Below, piece by piece: positions 35,937 through 44,210 of a stretch of DNA of 64,000 nucleotides. The position numbers and the translations under genes were made by a program. Within the stretch, counting starts at the first letter, position 1. Every line of letters starts with the position of its first letter. Origin of the DNA: Bradyrhizobium guangxiense (GTDB taxonomy: Bacteria > Pseudomonadota > Alphaproteobacteria > Rhizobiales > Xanthobacteraceae); the NCBI RefSeq assembly GCF_004114915.1, contig NZ_CP022219.1:62001-126000 (forward strand), given 5' to 3'. The notes under the pieces were generated by a model. It saw only the letters and a program-made list of their open reading frames with translations, did no database searches and was not told the origin of the DNA.

Positions 35937-36746
35937 TCAGCACCAACGGGAGTTCTTTTGCTCAGCTAGCCATGCTCGCATTTCTTGAATCAAGCGAGAT
36001 TTGTTGGAAATAAGAGAAATGGGCTGTCGGTGCGCTCGGGTCTGATCTGACCAAATACGGTACACTGCATTGGCGATGGGAGCGAATTGAAAAGAGCCTT
36101 CGGCCTGGAGCGCGCGCATATAGAGTTCGTGTTCATCGCATATAAGATCGCGATCGGGGTTCCATCCTCCTAACTTTTCAAGAAAGTTCTTGCTCCAGAG
36201 AGAGCCGCCAGTTTGAGGCAATTGCCAACCAAACCATTGAGCATAGATGTCGATTGAGCAATCGATGACTGACTTGGCCAAGGGTAGGGCTCCGCAAGAA
36301 GTCCAATACTCAAGGAATACAGGACTGTAGATAACGTCAATCTTCTTCGAGCTGTTAAGCTCGGTCAGCTGAGACATCAGCTTCTCAGGAAGCAAGTAGT
36401 CATCCGCATCCAAGTATTGAATCCATGCGCCGCGGGCGAGCTCAATGATCGAATTGCGAGCAACGTTGACTCCTCGGTTCGGTGTGGAGAAGGCTAGCCT
36501 GAGGTCCGTCGGATAGCGCAGCCTCCTAAGTAGATCGATGCCATCTCCGCGCCGCTGATAGTACTTTTCTGGCCAATGAAGATGCAGCAGGTCGCAATCG
36601 AAGTCTTTGACGCCACGCCACAGTGGGAGGAGCCTGCGGTAGTCAGAAAGGAATTCAGTTTGAATGCCATGATCTCGGAGAGCGTCCGCGAGCATTTGCT
36701 GGTAAGGATTGCCAGCTCGATAGTCAGGAGCGAATAAAACTCTCAT
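35937..36746 (-). pseudogene. Chimeric glycosyltransferase remnant (GT4 start joined to GT2)
   Basis: A 269-residue open frame made of two unlike pieces. Residues 1 to about 82 match the start of GT4-type glycosyltransferases (MRVLFAPDYRAGNPYQQML, LLHLHWPE). From about residue 86 the sequence becomes the middle of a GT2 enzyme (NRGVNVARNSIIELARG, IQYLDADDYLLPEKL with the DxD-like metal site) and continues to the end. Neither enzyme is whole: the first has lost its donor-binding half and the second its nucleotide-binding start. An in-frame deletion fusing two adjacent genes is the simplest explanation. AT-richer than the flanks and isolated. Confidence 0.7.
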
Positions 36747-36955
36747 TGAAACTATTCTTGCACTTTCCTAGCGCGGGATATTGCTTCTTCCCTCGATCTG
36801 CGAAAGCGATCGCGATCAGCGTATGTCGTGATTACTGCACCAACCTTCTTCGGTTCAGCCTTAAGCGGGTCTCTCCCAAAGTAAAAATTCCAGGAATATT
36901 GAACTTCGCTCTAGCTCCTCCCTCCATCGCTAAGCGAGAATTTTTGGACAAACGA

Positions 36956-37270
36956 TTATGACTTTAGACAGTCGAGACCGAACGCGAGTTCGCTGATGAT
37001 CAGGCCTGCGCCGATCGTCTTTCCGAGGCCGACATCGTCCGCGAGCAAAGTCACTGGAAGACGACGACAGAATGTTATGAGGTTGGTTACTTGGTGGTAG
37101 TACGGAGTAAGACGATCGCTCCAGCTCGGCGTCGGTTTAAAGTCTTCCGCTCGTTCAATAACGGTTGGATCGGCTAGATCCCATTCGAGACCTGCTCGGT
37201 AAATTCGATATTCTTCGGGCTCTTTGCTCCGGCTAAGTATCTTCGACTTGAATTCGGTGGCGGCGTCCAT
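36956..37270 (-). pseudogene. Truncated SNF2-type helicase (N-terminal 104 residues)
   Basis: The frame begins MDAATEFKSKILSRSKEPEE and reaches the Walker A region LADDVGLGKTIGAG (residues 77-90), a form of the SNF2 motif LADEMGLGKT, then stops at 36956 after GLDCLKS. A full SNF2-like ATPase would have several hundred more residues and motif II to VI, none of which are in the following sequence. It is probably a deletion relic. SNF2-type helicases of this size class are often part of phage-defence or DNA-repair gene clusters, which is only a hint here. Confidence 0.7.
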
Positions 37271-37381
37271 CCTCCCACCCCAGCCTGAGAAGTCTCAACC
37301 GCAGGATGCTAGGTTCTACCCTTGCGGGCAAGTGCACTTTCGTTAGTGAGCTACCGGCCTACCGTCTTCCCCAAACAAAAA

Positions 37382-37405
37382 CGGCCGGATCTTTCGATCC
37401 GGCCG
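37382..37405 (-). terminator. Rho-independent terminator of rpmB
   Basis: On the minus strand the stem CGGCCGGATC / GATCCGGCCG (10 bp, four-base loop) is followed by TTTTTGTTT. It is about 70 bases after the rpmB stop codon, in the right direction for that gene. Confidence 0.9.
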
Positions 37406-37477
37406 CAAACGCAAGAAACGCTACTGGCTAAGCTTACGCGACGCGACGCAACTTAGCCCCCGCCCTAACCTAAAATC

Positions 37478-37786
37478 TCAGCTCGCCTTCTTCGCCGGCG
37501 CGGTGTCGCCGACCTTCTTGACGATGGCGCGCTTCAGCTCGAGAGCGCGCGGGGAGAGGGTGTCGGCGTTGGCCTTGAGCAGGAAGGCATCGAGGCCGCC
37601 ATTGTGGTCGACGCTCTTCACCGCGTTGGTGGAGACGCGCAGGCGCACGTTGCGCTCCAGGGCTTCCGAGATGAAGGTCACGTTGACCAGGTTCGGCAGG
37701 AAGCGGCGCTTGGTCTTGATGTTGGAGTGGCTGACCTTGTGGCCGACGAGGGGGCCCTTGGCCGTCAGTTCGCAGCGGCGAGACAT
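37478..37786 (-). CDS. rpmB: 50S ribosomal protein L28
   Basis: L28, a structural protein of the large ribosomal subunit. The 102-residue protein shows the family start [20 protein letters not shown], the motif [10 protein letters not shown] and the basic C-terminal part. ATG at 37786 has an AAGGAT about seven bases upstream. A frame open further upstream has no coding character. It has its own terminator, so it is probably monocistronic. Confidence 0.97.
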   Translation of the reverse strand: MSRRCELTAKGPLVGHKVSHSNIKTKRRFLPNLVNVTFISEALERNVRLRVSTNAVKSVDHNGGLDAFLLKANADTLSPRALELKRAIVKKVGDTAPAKKAS

Positions 37787-38263
37787 GTCACAAATCCTTA
37801 TAGTTCGAGCCCCAAACGAGTTGCGGCCGCCATCCGGGGCGCCACAGGGGCAAATTCTCTGTCCTTGCAGGGAGCGGGCGGACGTATAGGGGGGAAGGGG
37901 CGGGACGTCAAGGTTTTGGGGCGGGTTTCGTGGCCGCCCGGGTGGTGCGCTCCCTCCCCGCTTGCGGGGGAGGGTGGGGGAGAGGGGGTCTCCTCTGGGG
38001 GGCAGACGCGAGGGTCCCCCAGAGGAGAGAGCCCTCACCCGCGCCTGCGGCGCGACCTCTCCCGCAAGCGGGAGAGGTAAGGGAGCCCGCGGCACCCTCC
38101 CGATCACCAAAACGGCAATGATTGTCGCGCCTTACCATCACATAAAGGGCGCATTCGCCGCCGAAGACTCCGGTGGAGTTCCCCGGCAGAGATGCCGGGG
38201 GCACATTGCTTGCCGCGGTTTTTGTCTTAAGTAACGGCCATCGCGCCCCGATTGGATTGTTTC
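37787..38263. other. rpmB promoter region and family-4 repeat
   Basis: 477 bases between two divergent genes. It holds the 5' region of rpmB, and at 37951-38077 a family-4 palindrome. Upstream of 38264 no clear promoter for the DUF3108 gene is seen. Confidence 0.5.
37951..38077. repeat. Dispersed palindromic repeat, family 4
   Basis: TCCCTCCCCGCTTGCGGGGG ... GACCTCTCCCGCAAGCGGGA with a nested GGTCTCCTCTGGGGG / CCCCCAGAGGAGA. Several potential hairpins. Confidence 0.75.
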
Positions 38264-39148
38264 GTGCCCACAACGTCCCCTTTTGCGCCAGAACGGCGGC
38301 CGCCGCGCCCGCGCGTTGCCGGCTGGCTGGCGGCGTTTTGCGGCGGGATCCTGCCCTTGGGCATCGCCTTCGGCGCGGCGCCGGCGGCGGCGCAGGGCAA
38401 GCTCGAGGCGCAATATGAGGCCTCGCTCGCCGGCATTCCGGTCGGCAAGGGCGCCTGGAACATCGACATCCAGGACGACGTGTTCGCGGCCGCGGCCTCG
38501 GGCGGCACCTCGGGCCTGCTGAAATCGTTCACCGGCGGGTCCGGCACCCGCGCCAGCCAGGGGCGCGTCGTCGGCGGCGCGCTGGTGGCGACCGGCTACC
38601 AGGCCTCGACCACCACCTCGAAGAAGACCGAAGAGATCCGCATCACGCTCGACAAGGGCAATGTGAAGGATTTTGCGATCCTGCCGGAGCCGCCGGTCGA
38701 TCCTGATCGCATCGTCGTCACCGAGGCGCACCGCCGCGGCGTCTGGGACCCCATGACGGCCTCGCTGCTGCGCGTGCCCGGCACCGGCGATCCGGTTTCG
38801 CCGGAGGCCTGCCACAACGCAGCCCCCGTGTTCGACGGCCGCATGCGCTACGACCTGAAGCTCGATTTCAAGCGCATGGAGACCGTGAAGGCGGAGAAGG
38901 GATACAAGGGCCCGGTCGTGGTCTGCGCGCTCTATTTCGTGCCGGTCTCGGGCTACATCCCCGACCGCCCCGTGATCAAATACCTCGCCGCCCAGCGCAA
39001 CATCGAGATCGCGTTCGCGCCCGTCGCCGGCACCCGCATCCTGGTCCCGTTCTGGCTGAAAGTGCCGACGCCGCTCGGCCCGGCCATGCTGGAAGCCACC
39101 AGCTTCATCACCACCGCCCAGCCGCCCCGGGTCGCGAAGACGCAGTAA
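38264..39148 (+). CDS. DUF3108 exported protein
   Basis: A 294-residue exported protein. A long basic N-terminus (PTTSPFAPERRPPRPR) precedes a hydrophobic segment ending AAPAAAQ, which would be the signal peptide with cleavage near that site. The mature part belongs to DUF3108, with the DPMTASLLRVPG and CALYFVPVSGYIP segments. GTG at 38264 is the probable start; TTG at 38252 is possible. No function is established; periplasmic location inferred. Confidence 0.85.
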   Translation: MPTTSPFAPERRPPRPRVAGWLAAFCGGILPLGIAFGAAPAAAQGKLEAQYEASLAGIPVGKGAWNIDIQDDVFAAAASGGTSGLLKSFTGGSGTRASQGRVVGGALVATGYQASTTTSKKTEEIRITLDKGNVKDFAILPEPPVDPDRIVVTEAHRRGVWDPMTASLLRVPGTGDPVSPEACHNAAPVFDGRMRYDLKLDFKRMETVKAEKGYKGPVVVCALYFVPVSGYIPDRPVIKYLAAQRNIEIAFAPVAGTRILVPFWLKVPTPLGPAMLEATSFITTAQPPRVAKTQ

Positions 39149-39167
39149 CAGGCGCGGCGGTCGGCGT

Positions 39168-39325
39168 TTCCCCTCCCCTGGAGGGGGAGGGTCGATCGCG
39201 CGCAGCGCGAGCGGGGTGGGGTGATCTCTCAATACGAAGACTGCCCGTGGCGAGAGATCACCCCACCCCGTCGTCCATCTCGCTTACGCGCGATGGCCGC
39301 CGACCCTCCCCCTCCAGGGGAGGGT
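39168..39325. repeat. Dispersed palindromic repeat, family 4
   Basis: CCCCTCCCCTGGAGGGGGAGG at the left, CCTCCCCCTCCAGGGGAGGG at the right, with GGGGTGGGGTGATCTCTC / GAGATCACCCCACCCC inside. Nested inverted repeats, near-perfect. Confidence 0.8.
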
Positions 39326-39697
39326 AAAAAAGACTCAGCAATATCAATCACATCTCTACTGTGCAGGGGGTTGTTTTCGCGAAAATGAGCTTGGGCGGCC
39401 GGTTCCGGGAATCCATTTGACTCCGCCCCGATTCTGATTCGACTCCGCGCCGTCCCCAACTTAAGCCTTTCCGCCATCGAAACGTCACTTGTACGGCGGT
39501 CGAAAACTCCATCTAGTTGTAGCCTACAAGCCTCCCGCGAGATGTTGCGTGAACGTAACAGGACTCCGCGGCGAGTCAGCGATTCGGCCGCGATTCGTTC
39601 TAGAGTCGTTCCGAAGCTTAAAGGCAGAGGGAAAAGCGTCGCAAAGTGAGACAGTTGCGCGGGATTTGGGGAGCGGATGTCCGCACGCCCGGTGTGC

Positions 39698-39819
39698 CCC
39701 TCACCCTGAGGAGGCCGCGCAAGCGGCCGTCTCGAAGGGCGAGGGGCTTGGCTTGCTCAATGGCGCCAGCCAGGCCTTCATCCTTCGAGACGCGCTGACG
39801 CGCTCCTCAGGATGAGGAG
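39698..39819. repeat. Dispersed palindromic repeat, family 1 (paired)
   Basis: CCCTCACCCTGAGGAGGCC ... CTCGAAGGGCGAGG and CATCCTTCGAGACGCGC ... GCTCCTCAGGATGAGG, separated by about 35 bases. Confidence 0.75.
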
Positions 39820-39882
39820 CAGGCCCCCGCCCCAATCCGGCACTGACATTCGCCTAAATCGGCACTACCTAATCCCCCAGAC

Positions 39883-42800
39883 ATGGCTTTTTCTTCCTCC
39901 CCCTTCGCCTCCGAGCGCGCCCTTCACGATCGAGTGCCTGGCGCGGGCGTCACCGCGGTGCTCGGGCCGACCAACACCGGCAAGACCCATCTCGCCATCG
40001 AGCGGATGCTGGCGCATCCATCGGGGATGATCGGGCTGCCGCTGCGCCTGCTCGCGCGCGAGGTCTACAACAAGATCGCCGCCAGGGTCGGCAGCGAGGC
40101 GGTCGCGCTCGTCACCGGCGAGGAGAAGATCAAGCCGAAAAACCCGCGCTATTGGGTCTCGACCGTCGAGGCGATGCCGAGGGATCTCGACCTCTCCTTC
40201 CTCGCCGTCGACGAGGTCCAGATCGCCAGCGATCTCGAACGCGGCCACGTCTTCACCGATCGCATTCTCAACCGCCGCGGCCGCGACGAGACGTTGCTGC
40301 TCGGGGCTGCCACGATGCGGCCGATCATCGAGCGCCTGTTGCCGGGCGTCTCCATGATCACGCGGCCGCGCCTGTCGCAGCTTGAATTCGCCGGCGACCG
40401 CAAGATCACGCGCCAGCCGCGCCGCACCGCCATCGTCGCGTTCTCGGCCGATGAAGTCTACGCCATCGCCGAGCTGATCCGCCGCCAGCATGGCGGCGCC
40501 GCCGTCGTGCTGGGCTCGCTCTCGCCCCGCACGCGCAATGCGCAGGTGGCGATGTTCCAGAACGGTGATGTCGATTATCTCGTCGCCACCGACGCCGTCG
40601 GCATGGGCCTCAATCTCGACGTCGACCACGTCGCCTTCGCCTCCGACCGCAAGTTCGACGGCTATCAGTTCCGCCGCCTGACGCCGTCCGAATTCGCGCA
40701 GATCGCAGGCCGCGCCGGCCGCGCCACGCGCAACGGCACCTTCGGCACCACGGGCCGCTGCGCGCCATTCGAACCCGAGCTCGTCAACGCGCTGCAGAAC
40801 CACACCTTCGATGCCGTGAAGATGCTGCAATGGCGCAATTCGAAGCTGGATTTTGCTTCGCTCGGCGCGCTGCAGGTGTCACTCAACCTCGCGCCCGGCC
40901 ATGAGGCGCTGACGCGCGCGCCTGTTGCCGAGGACATGCGCGTGCTCGATCATGCCGCCCGCGACGGCGAGGTGCGCGATATCGCGCATGGCAAGGCCGC
41001 GGTGGAACGGCTGTGGGAGGCCTGTCAGGTCCCGGATTATCGAAAACTGTCGCCGGCCGCCCATGCCGAGCTGGTGACGACGCTGTACGGCTTCCTGATG
41101 CGCAAGGGATGCATTCCCGACGCCTGGTTCGCCGCCCAGGTCGAGCAGGCCGACCGTATCGACGGCGACATCGACACGCTGTCGGCCCGGATCGCGCAGA
41201 TCCGCACCTGGACCTTCGTCGCCAACCGCCCGGACTGGCTGAAAGACCCCGATCGCTGGCAGGGGGTCACGCGGGAGGTCGAAAATAAATTATCGGATGC
41301 GCTCCATGAACGCTTGACTGAGCGTTTCGTTGATCGCCGGACCAGTGTATTGATGCGCCGCCTGCGGGAGAACACGAGCTTGAATACTGAAATCGGCAAG
41401 ACCGGCGAAGTCATCGTCGAAGGCCATGTCATCGGCCGCCTCGACGGCTTCACCTTTGCACCGGACGCGGCGGAAGCTGGCTCCGATGCGAAAGCCTTGC
41501 AGGCTGCAGCGCAAGCGGTGCTCGCCGGCGAGATCAACACGCGCGCCGAAAAGCTGGGCAACGCGCCGGACGATCAGTTCGTGCTGACCGCCGAGGGCAT
41601 CATCCGCTGGACCGGCGATGCCGTGGCGCGGCTGTCGGCCGCAGAGGACGCGCTGCATCCGCGCATCCGCATCATCTCCGACGAGCGCCTGACCGGCGGC
41701 CCCCGCGAGAAGGTGCAGGCCCGGCTCGAGCTCTGGCTCAAGACCCATATCGAGAAGCTGCTCGGGCCGATGTTCGAGCTGTCCAAGGCCGAGGACGTCA
41801 CCGGCATTGCCCGCGGCATCGCCTATCAGCTGGTCGAGGCGCTCGGCGTGCTCGAGCGTCCCAAGATCGCCAATGAGCTGAAGGATCTCGACCAGCCCTC
41901 CCGCGCGACCCTGCGCAAATACGGCGTCCGCTTCGGCGCCTATCACATCTATTTCCCCGGCCTGCTCAAGCCCGCCGCGCGCGCGCTCGCCGCGCTGCTC
42001 TGGGCGCTGAAGCAGGACAATGTCGATCTGTCCTCGCTCTCGGGCGCGCAGCATCTGGCCTCATCGGGCCGCACTTCGTTCCCGGTCGACAAGGCGCTGC
42101 CGCGCGATGCCTATCGCGTGCTCGGCTACAAGCAGGCCGGCGAGCGCGCCGTGCGCGTCGACATCCTGGAGCGCCTTGCCGATCTGATCCGCCCGGCGCT
42201 GGCTTGGCGCGAGAACGCGTCCGGCGAAAAGCCGGCCGGCGCCTTCGACGGCCGCAGTTTCGTCGTGACGCAGGCGATGACCTCGCTCACCGGCTCCGCC
42301 GGCGAGGACTTTGCGTCCGTGCTGCGCGCGCTCGGCTATCGCATGGAGAAGCGTCCGCCGCTGCCGGTGAAGCCCACAGCGCCTGCGGCCGAGACGGTCG
42401 CGGCCGAGACGCCGCCCGCCGAGGGCCCCGCGGACACCTCGACCGAGACCGCGGCGGAGGCCGTGGCCGGCCTGCCGGAGCAAGCGGCGTCGGCTGAGGC
42501 TGCCGCTGAAGCCGTCACCGTCGAAGACGCGCCCGGCATGGAGCCGCATGACGAGCCCGCCCACGAGGAACCGGCGCTCGAAGCGTCTGCAGAGGCGCCC
42601 GTCACGCCGGAAGATGCTCCCGGCATCGCGCCGCCGGCCGAAGAGGCTGCTGCACCGATTGAAGCTGCTCCGGCGGAGACCGCCGCGACGGAAGCGGCCG
42701 CGTCACCCGACGCCGCCGCGCCTGAGGCTGCAGCCACCCCCGCCGAGCCCGAGCTGATCGAGGTCTGGCGCCCGGGCGGCCGTCACGAGGATCGCAAGCC

Positions 42801-43266
42801 GCGCCACGAGCGCCATCGCCACCAGCGTCACAACAACCACCGTCCGCAGGCCGGTGCTGAAGCCGGCGCTGCGCCTGCAGAAGGCGATGTGGCCGACGGC
42901 GCCAAGCCGGGTGAGAGGCATCGCCATGGCGGGCATCGCAAGGACTTCCGCAAGGGACGTGATGGCAGCGAGGGCGGCGATCGCCGCGACGACCGCAATC
43001 GCAGCTTCCAAGGCAGAGAACAGGGCAAGGACCGCGACAAGGATCGCGATCGCAACCGCGACAACAAGAAGTTCGGCGGCGATCGCGACAACCGTGGCCG
43101 CGACCGCGACAAGGGCCGCGACCGTCGCGACCGCGAGTCCGGTCCCTCGCTGCGTCCCTACGCTTCGAGCGCCAATCCGCGCGAGCGCGATCGTCCCGCT
43201 GATCCGAATTCGCCCTTCGCAAAGCTCGCCGCGCTGAAGGAGCAGCTGTCAGGGCGGAAGGAGTGA
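39883..43266 (+). CDS. SUV3-like ATP-dependent RNA helicase with long charged C-terminal tail
   Basis: A 1127-residue protein. Helicase motifs are Walker A GPTNTGKTH (28-36), motif II DEVQ (110-113) and motif VI QIAGRAGR (273-280). This is the SUV3 type (related to mitochondrial RNA degradosome helicases) and not a DEAD-box enzyme. After the helicase core and an all-helical part (to about residue 820), the tail is first Ala/Glu/Pro-rich (about 825-960) and then very rich in Arg/Asp/Lys/Gly (about 965-1090, repeated RDRD-like dipeptides), probably disordered and RNA-binding. Overlaps the S4-domain gene; expected role in RNA turnover. Confidence 0.9.
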   Translation: MAFSSSPFASERALHDRVPGAGVTAVLGPTNTGKTHLAIERMLAHPSGMIGLPLRLLAREVYNKIAARVGSEAVALVTGEEKIKPKNPRYWVSTVEAMPRDLDLSFLAVDEVQIASDLERGHVFTDRILNRRGRDETLLLGAATMRPIIERLLPGVSMITRPRLSQLEFAGDRKITRQPRRTAIVAFSADEVYAIAELIRRQHGGAAVVLGSLSPRTRNAQVAMFQNGDVDYLVATDAVGMGLNLDVDHVAFASDRKFDGYQFRRLTPSEFAQIAGRAGRATRNGTFGTTGRCAPFEPELVNALQNHTFDAVKMLQWRNSKLDFASLGALQVSLNLAPGHEALTRAPVAEDMRVLDHAARDGEVRDIAHGKAAVERLWEACQVPDYRKLSPAAHAELVTTLYGFLMRKGCIPDAWFAAQVEQADRIDGDIDTLSARIAQIRTWTFVANRPDWLKDPDRWQGVTREVENKLSDALHERLTERFVDRRTSVLMRRLRENTSLNTEIGKTGEVIVEGHVIGRLDGFTFAPDAAEAGSDAKALQAAAQAVLAGEINTRAEKLGNAPDDQFVLTAEGIIRWTGDAVARLSAAEDALHPRIRIISDERLTGGPREKVQARLELWLKTHIEKLLGPMFELSKAEDVTGIARGIAYQLVEALGVLERPKIANELKDLDQPSRATLRKYGVRFGAYHIYFPGLLKPAARALAALLWALKQDNVDLSSLSGAQHLASSGRTSFPVDKALPRDAYRVLGYKQAGERAVRVDILERLADLIRPALAWRENASGEKPAGAFDGRSFVVTQAMTSLTGSAGEDFASVLRALGYRMEKRPPLPVKPTAPAAETVAAETPPAEGPADTSTETAAEAVAGLPEQAASAEAAAEAVTVEDAPGMEPHDEPAHEEPALEASAEAPVTPEDAPGIAPPAEEAAAPIEAAPAETAATEAAASPDAAAPEAAATPAEPELIEVWRPGGRHEDRKPRHERHRHQRHNNHRPQAGAEAGAAPAEGDVADGAKPGERHRHGGHRKDFRKGRDGSEGGDRRDDRNRSFQGREQGKDRDKDRDRNRDNKKFGGDRDNRGRDRDKGRDRRDRESGPSLRPYASSANPRERDRPADPNSPFAKLAALKEQLSGRKE

Positions 43267-43270
43267 TCCC

Positions 43271-43546
43271 ACGACCGAGCGGCAGCGCCTCGATAAATGG
43301 CTGTGGCACGCGCGGGTGGTGAAGGCGCGCACCTCCGCGGCCGAGCTCGTCGAGACCGGCCACGTCCGCGTCAACGGTGGGCGAGAAAAATCGCCCGGCC
43401 ACGCGATCAAGCTCGGCGACGTCATCACCGTCGCGCTCGACCGCACCGTGAGGGTGTTGAAGGTGACCGGCTTCAGCGAACGCCGCGGCGATGCCGCCTC
43501 GGCGCGCGTGCTCTACGAGGAGCTGAATGAGGCGAAGCGCAATTAA
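43271..43546 (+). CDS. S4-domain (Hsp15-type) RNA-binding protein with an ACG start
   Basis: A 91-residue heat-shock-protein-15-type S4 protein (RLDKWLWHARVV, KARTSAAELVETGHVRVNG). Hsp15 binds stalled 50S subunits. The usual N-terminus is complete only if translation starts at ACG 43271 (reading Thr-Glu-Arg-Gln-Arg-Leu-Asp-Lys). GGAAGGAG lies exactly seven bases before it and no ATG/GTG/TTG lies between that site and the conserved RLDKW. The next GTG (43316) would delete 15 conserved residues. Likely an ATG mutated to ACG, or a base-call error. It overlaps nothing and follows the helicase by four bases. Confidence 0.8.
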   Translation, partial: TTERQRLDKWLWHARVVKARTSAAELVETGHVRVNGGREKSPGHAIKLGDVITVALDRTVRVLKVTGFSERRGDAASARVLYEELNEAKRN

Positions 43547-43678
43547 TTGCGTTTCAAATTCATTTCTTGGTCGATCAATCACACAAAGCCGTCATGATCG
43601 GGGCTTCCCGACCTTGCGGCGCCGGGCCATCCGCGCTACGAAAGCCGCGACTTTTAAAAGAGCTTTTCGGAGCGTTGG

Positions 43679-44017
43679 ATGACTTACGTCGTCACTGAAA
43701 ACTGCATCAAGTGCAAGTACACCGACTGCGTCGAGGTCTGCCCGGTCGACTGCTTCTACGAGGGTGACAACATGCTCGTCATCCATCCCGACGAGTGCAT
43801 CGATTGCGGCGTGTGCGAGCCGGAATGCCCCGCCGACGCCATCAAGCCGGACACGGAACCGGGCCTGGAAAAGTGGCTCGAGGGCAACGCCGAATACGCC
43901 AAGAGCTGGCCGAACATCACCCAGAAGAAAGAATCCCCCGCCGACGCCAAGGAATTCGACGGCATGGAGGGCAAGTTCGAGAAATATTTCTCGCCGACCC
44001 CCGGCTCGGGTGACTAA
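43679..44017 (+). CDS. fdxA: Ferredoxin FdxA (7Fe/8Fe type)
   Basis: A 112-residue ferredoxin with two cluster motifs: [14 protein letters not shown] and [12 protein letters not shown]. The first has an extra insert as in seven-iron ferredoxins ([3Fe-4S] plus [4Fe-4S]). The C-terminal extension (about 60 residues, [17 protein letters not shown]) is typical of FdxA. It delivers electrons to still unspecified partners in alpha-proteobacteria. ATG has GGAG seven bases upstream. S4 gene, fdxA and carD in this order are a common alpha-proteobacterial arrangement. Confidence 0.95.
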   Translation: MTYVVTENCIKCKYTDCVEVCPVDCFYEGDNMLVIHPDECIDCGVCEPECPADAIKPDTEPGLEKWLEGNAEYAKSWPNITQKKESPADAKEFDGMEGKFEKYFSPTPGSGD

Positions 44018-44084
44018 TTCGGCTCAAACTTAACCCTAATAGCGGCGCTTTCGCTGAAAACCAGCCCTCAAGACCCCTAAATCA

Positions 44085-44112
44085 TTGATTTTTGCGGGAA
44101 ATGTGCTATATT
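44085..44112 (+). promoter_or_regulatory. Sigma-70-type promoter of carD
   Basis: -35 TTGATT (44085-44090), 16-base spacer, -10 TATATT (44107-44112). Transcription would start near 44119, giving a leader of 40-90 bases depending on the start codon. Confidence 0.55.
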
Positions 44113-44210
44113 GGGCACATTGAGCCGAACCCCGTCAGCCCCGTTGGCCCCTCTGGGTTCCCGTGAAACCAAATGTCGAACAGGGGCGTGGCAGTTTCCG
44201 CGCGCAGGCT

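Larger units (their letters stand above)
39149..39882. other. Intergenic region rich in repeats
   Basis: 734 bases containing a family-4 palindrome (39168-39325), a stretch of about 370 bases with no pattern recognised, then a paired family-1 repeat (39698-39819). An open frame at 39489-39815 exists, but its end is entirely the repeat and no ribosome-binding site is seen, so I do not call it. Confidence 0.5.

Noticed and set aside
39489..39815. 108-codon frame upstream of the SUV3-like helicase
   Set aside because: Its end is translated from a family-1 repeat and there is no ribosome-binding site.
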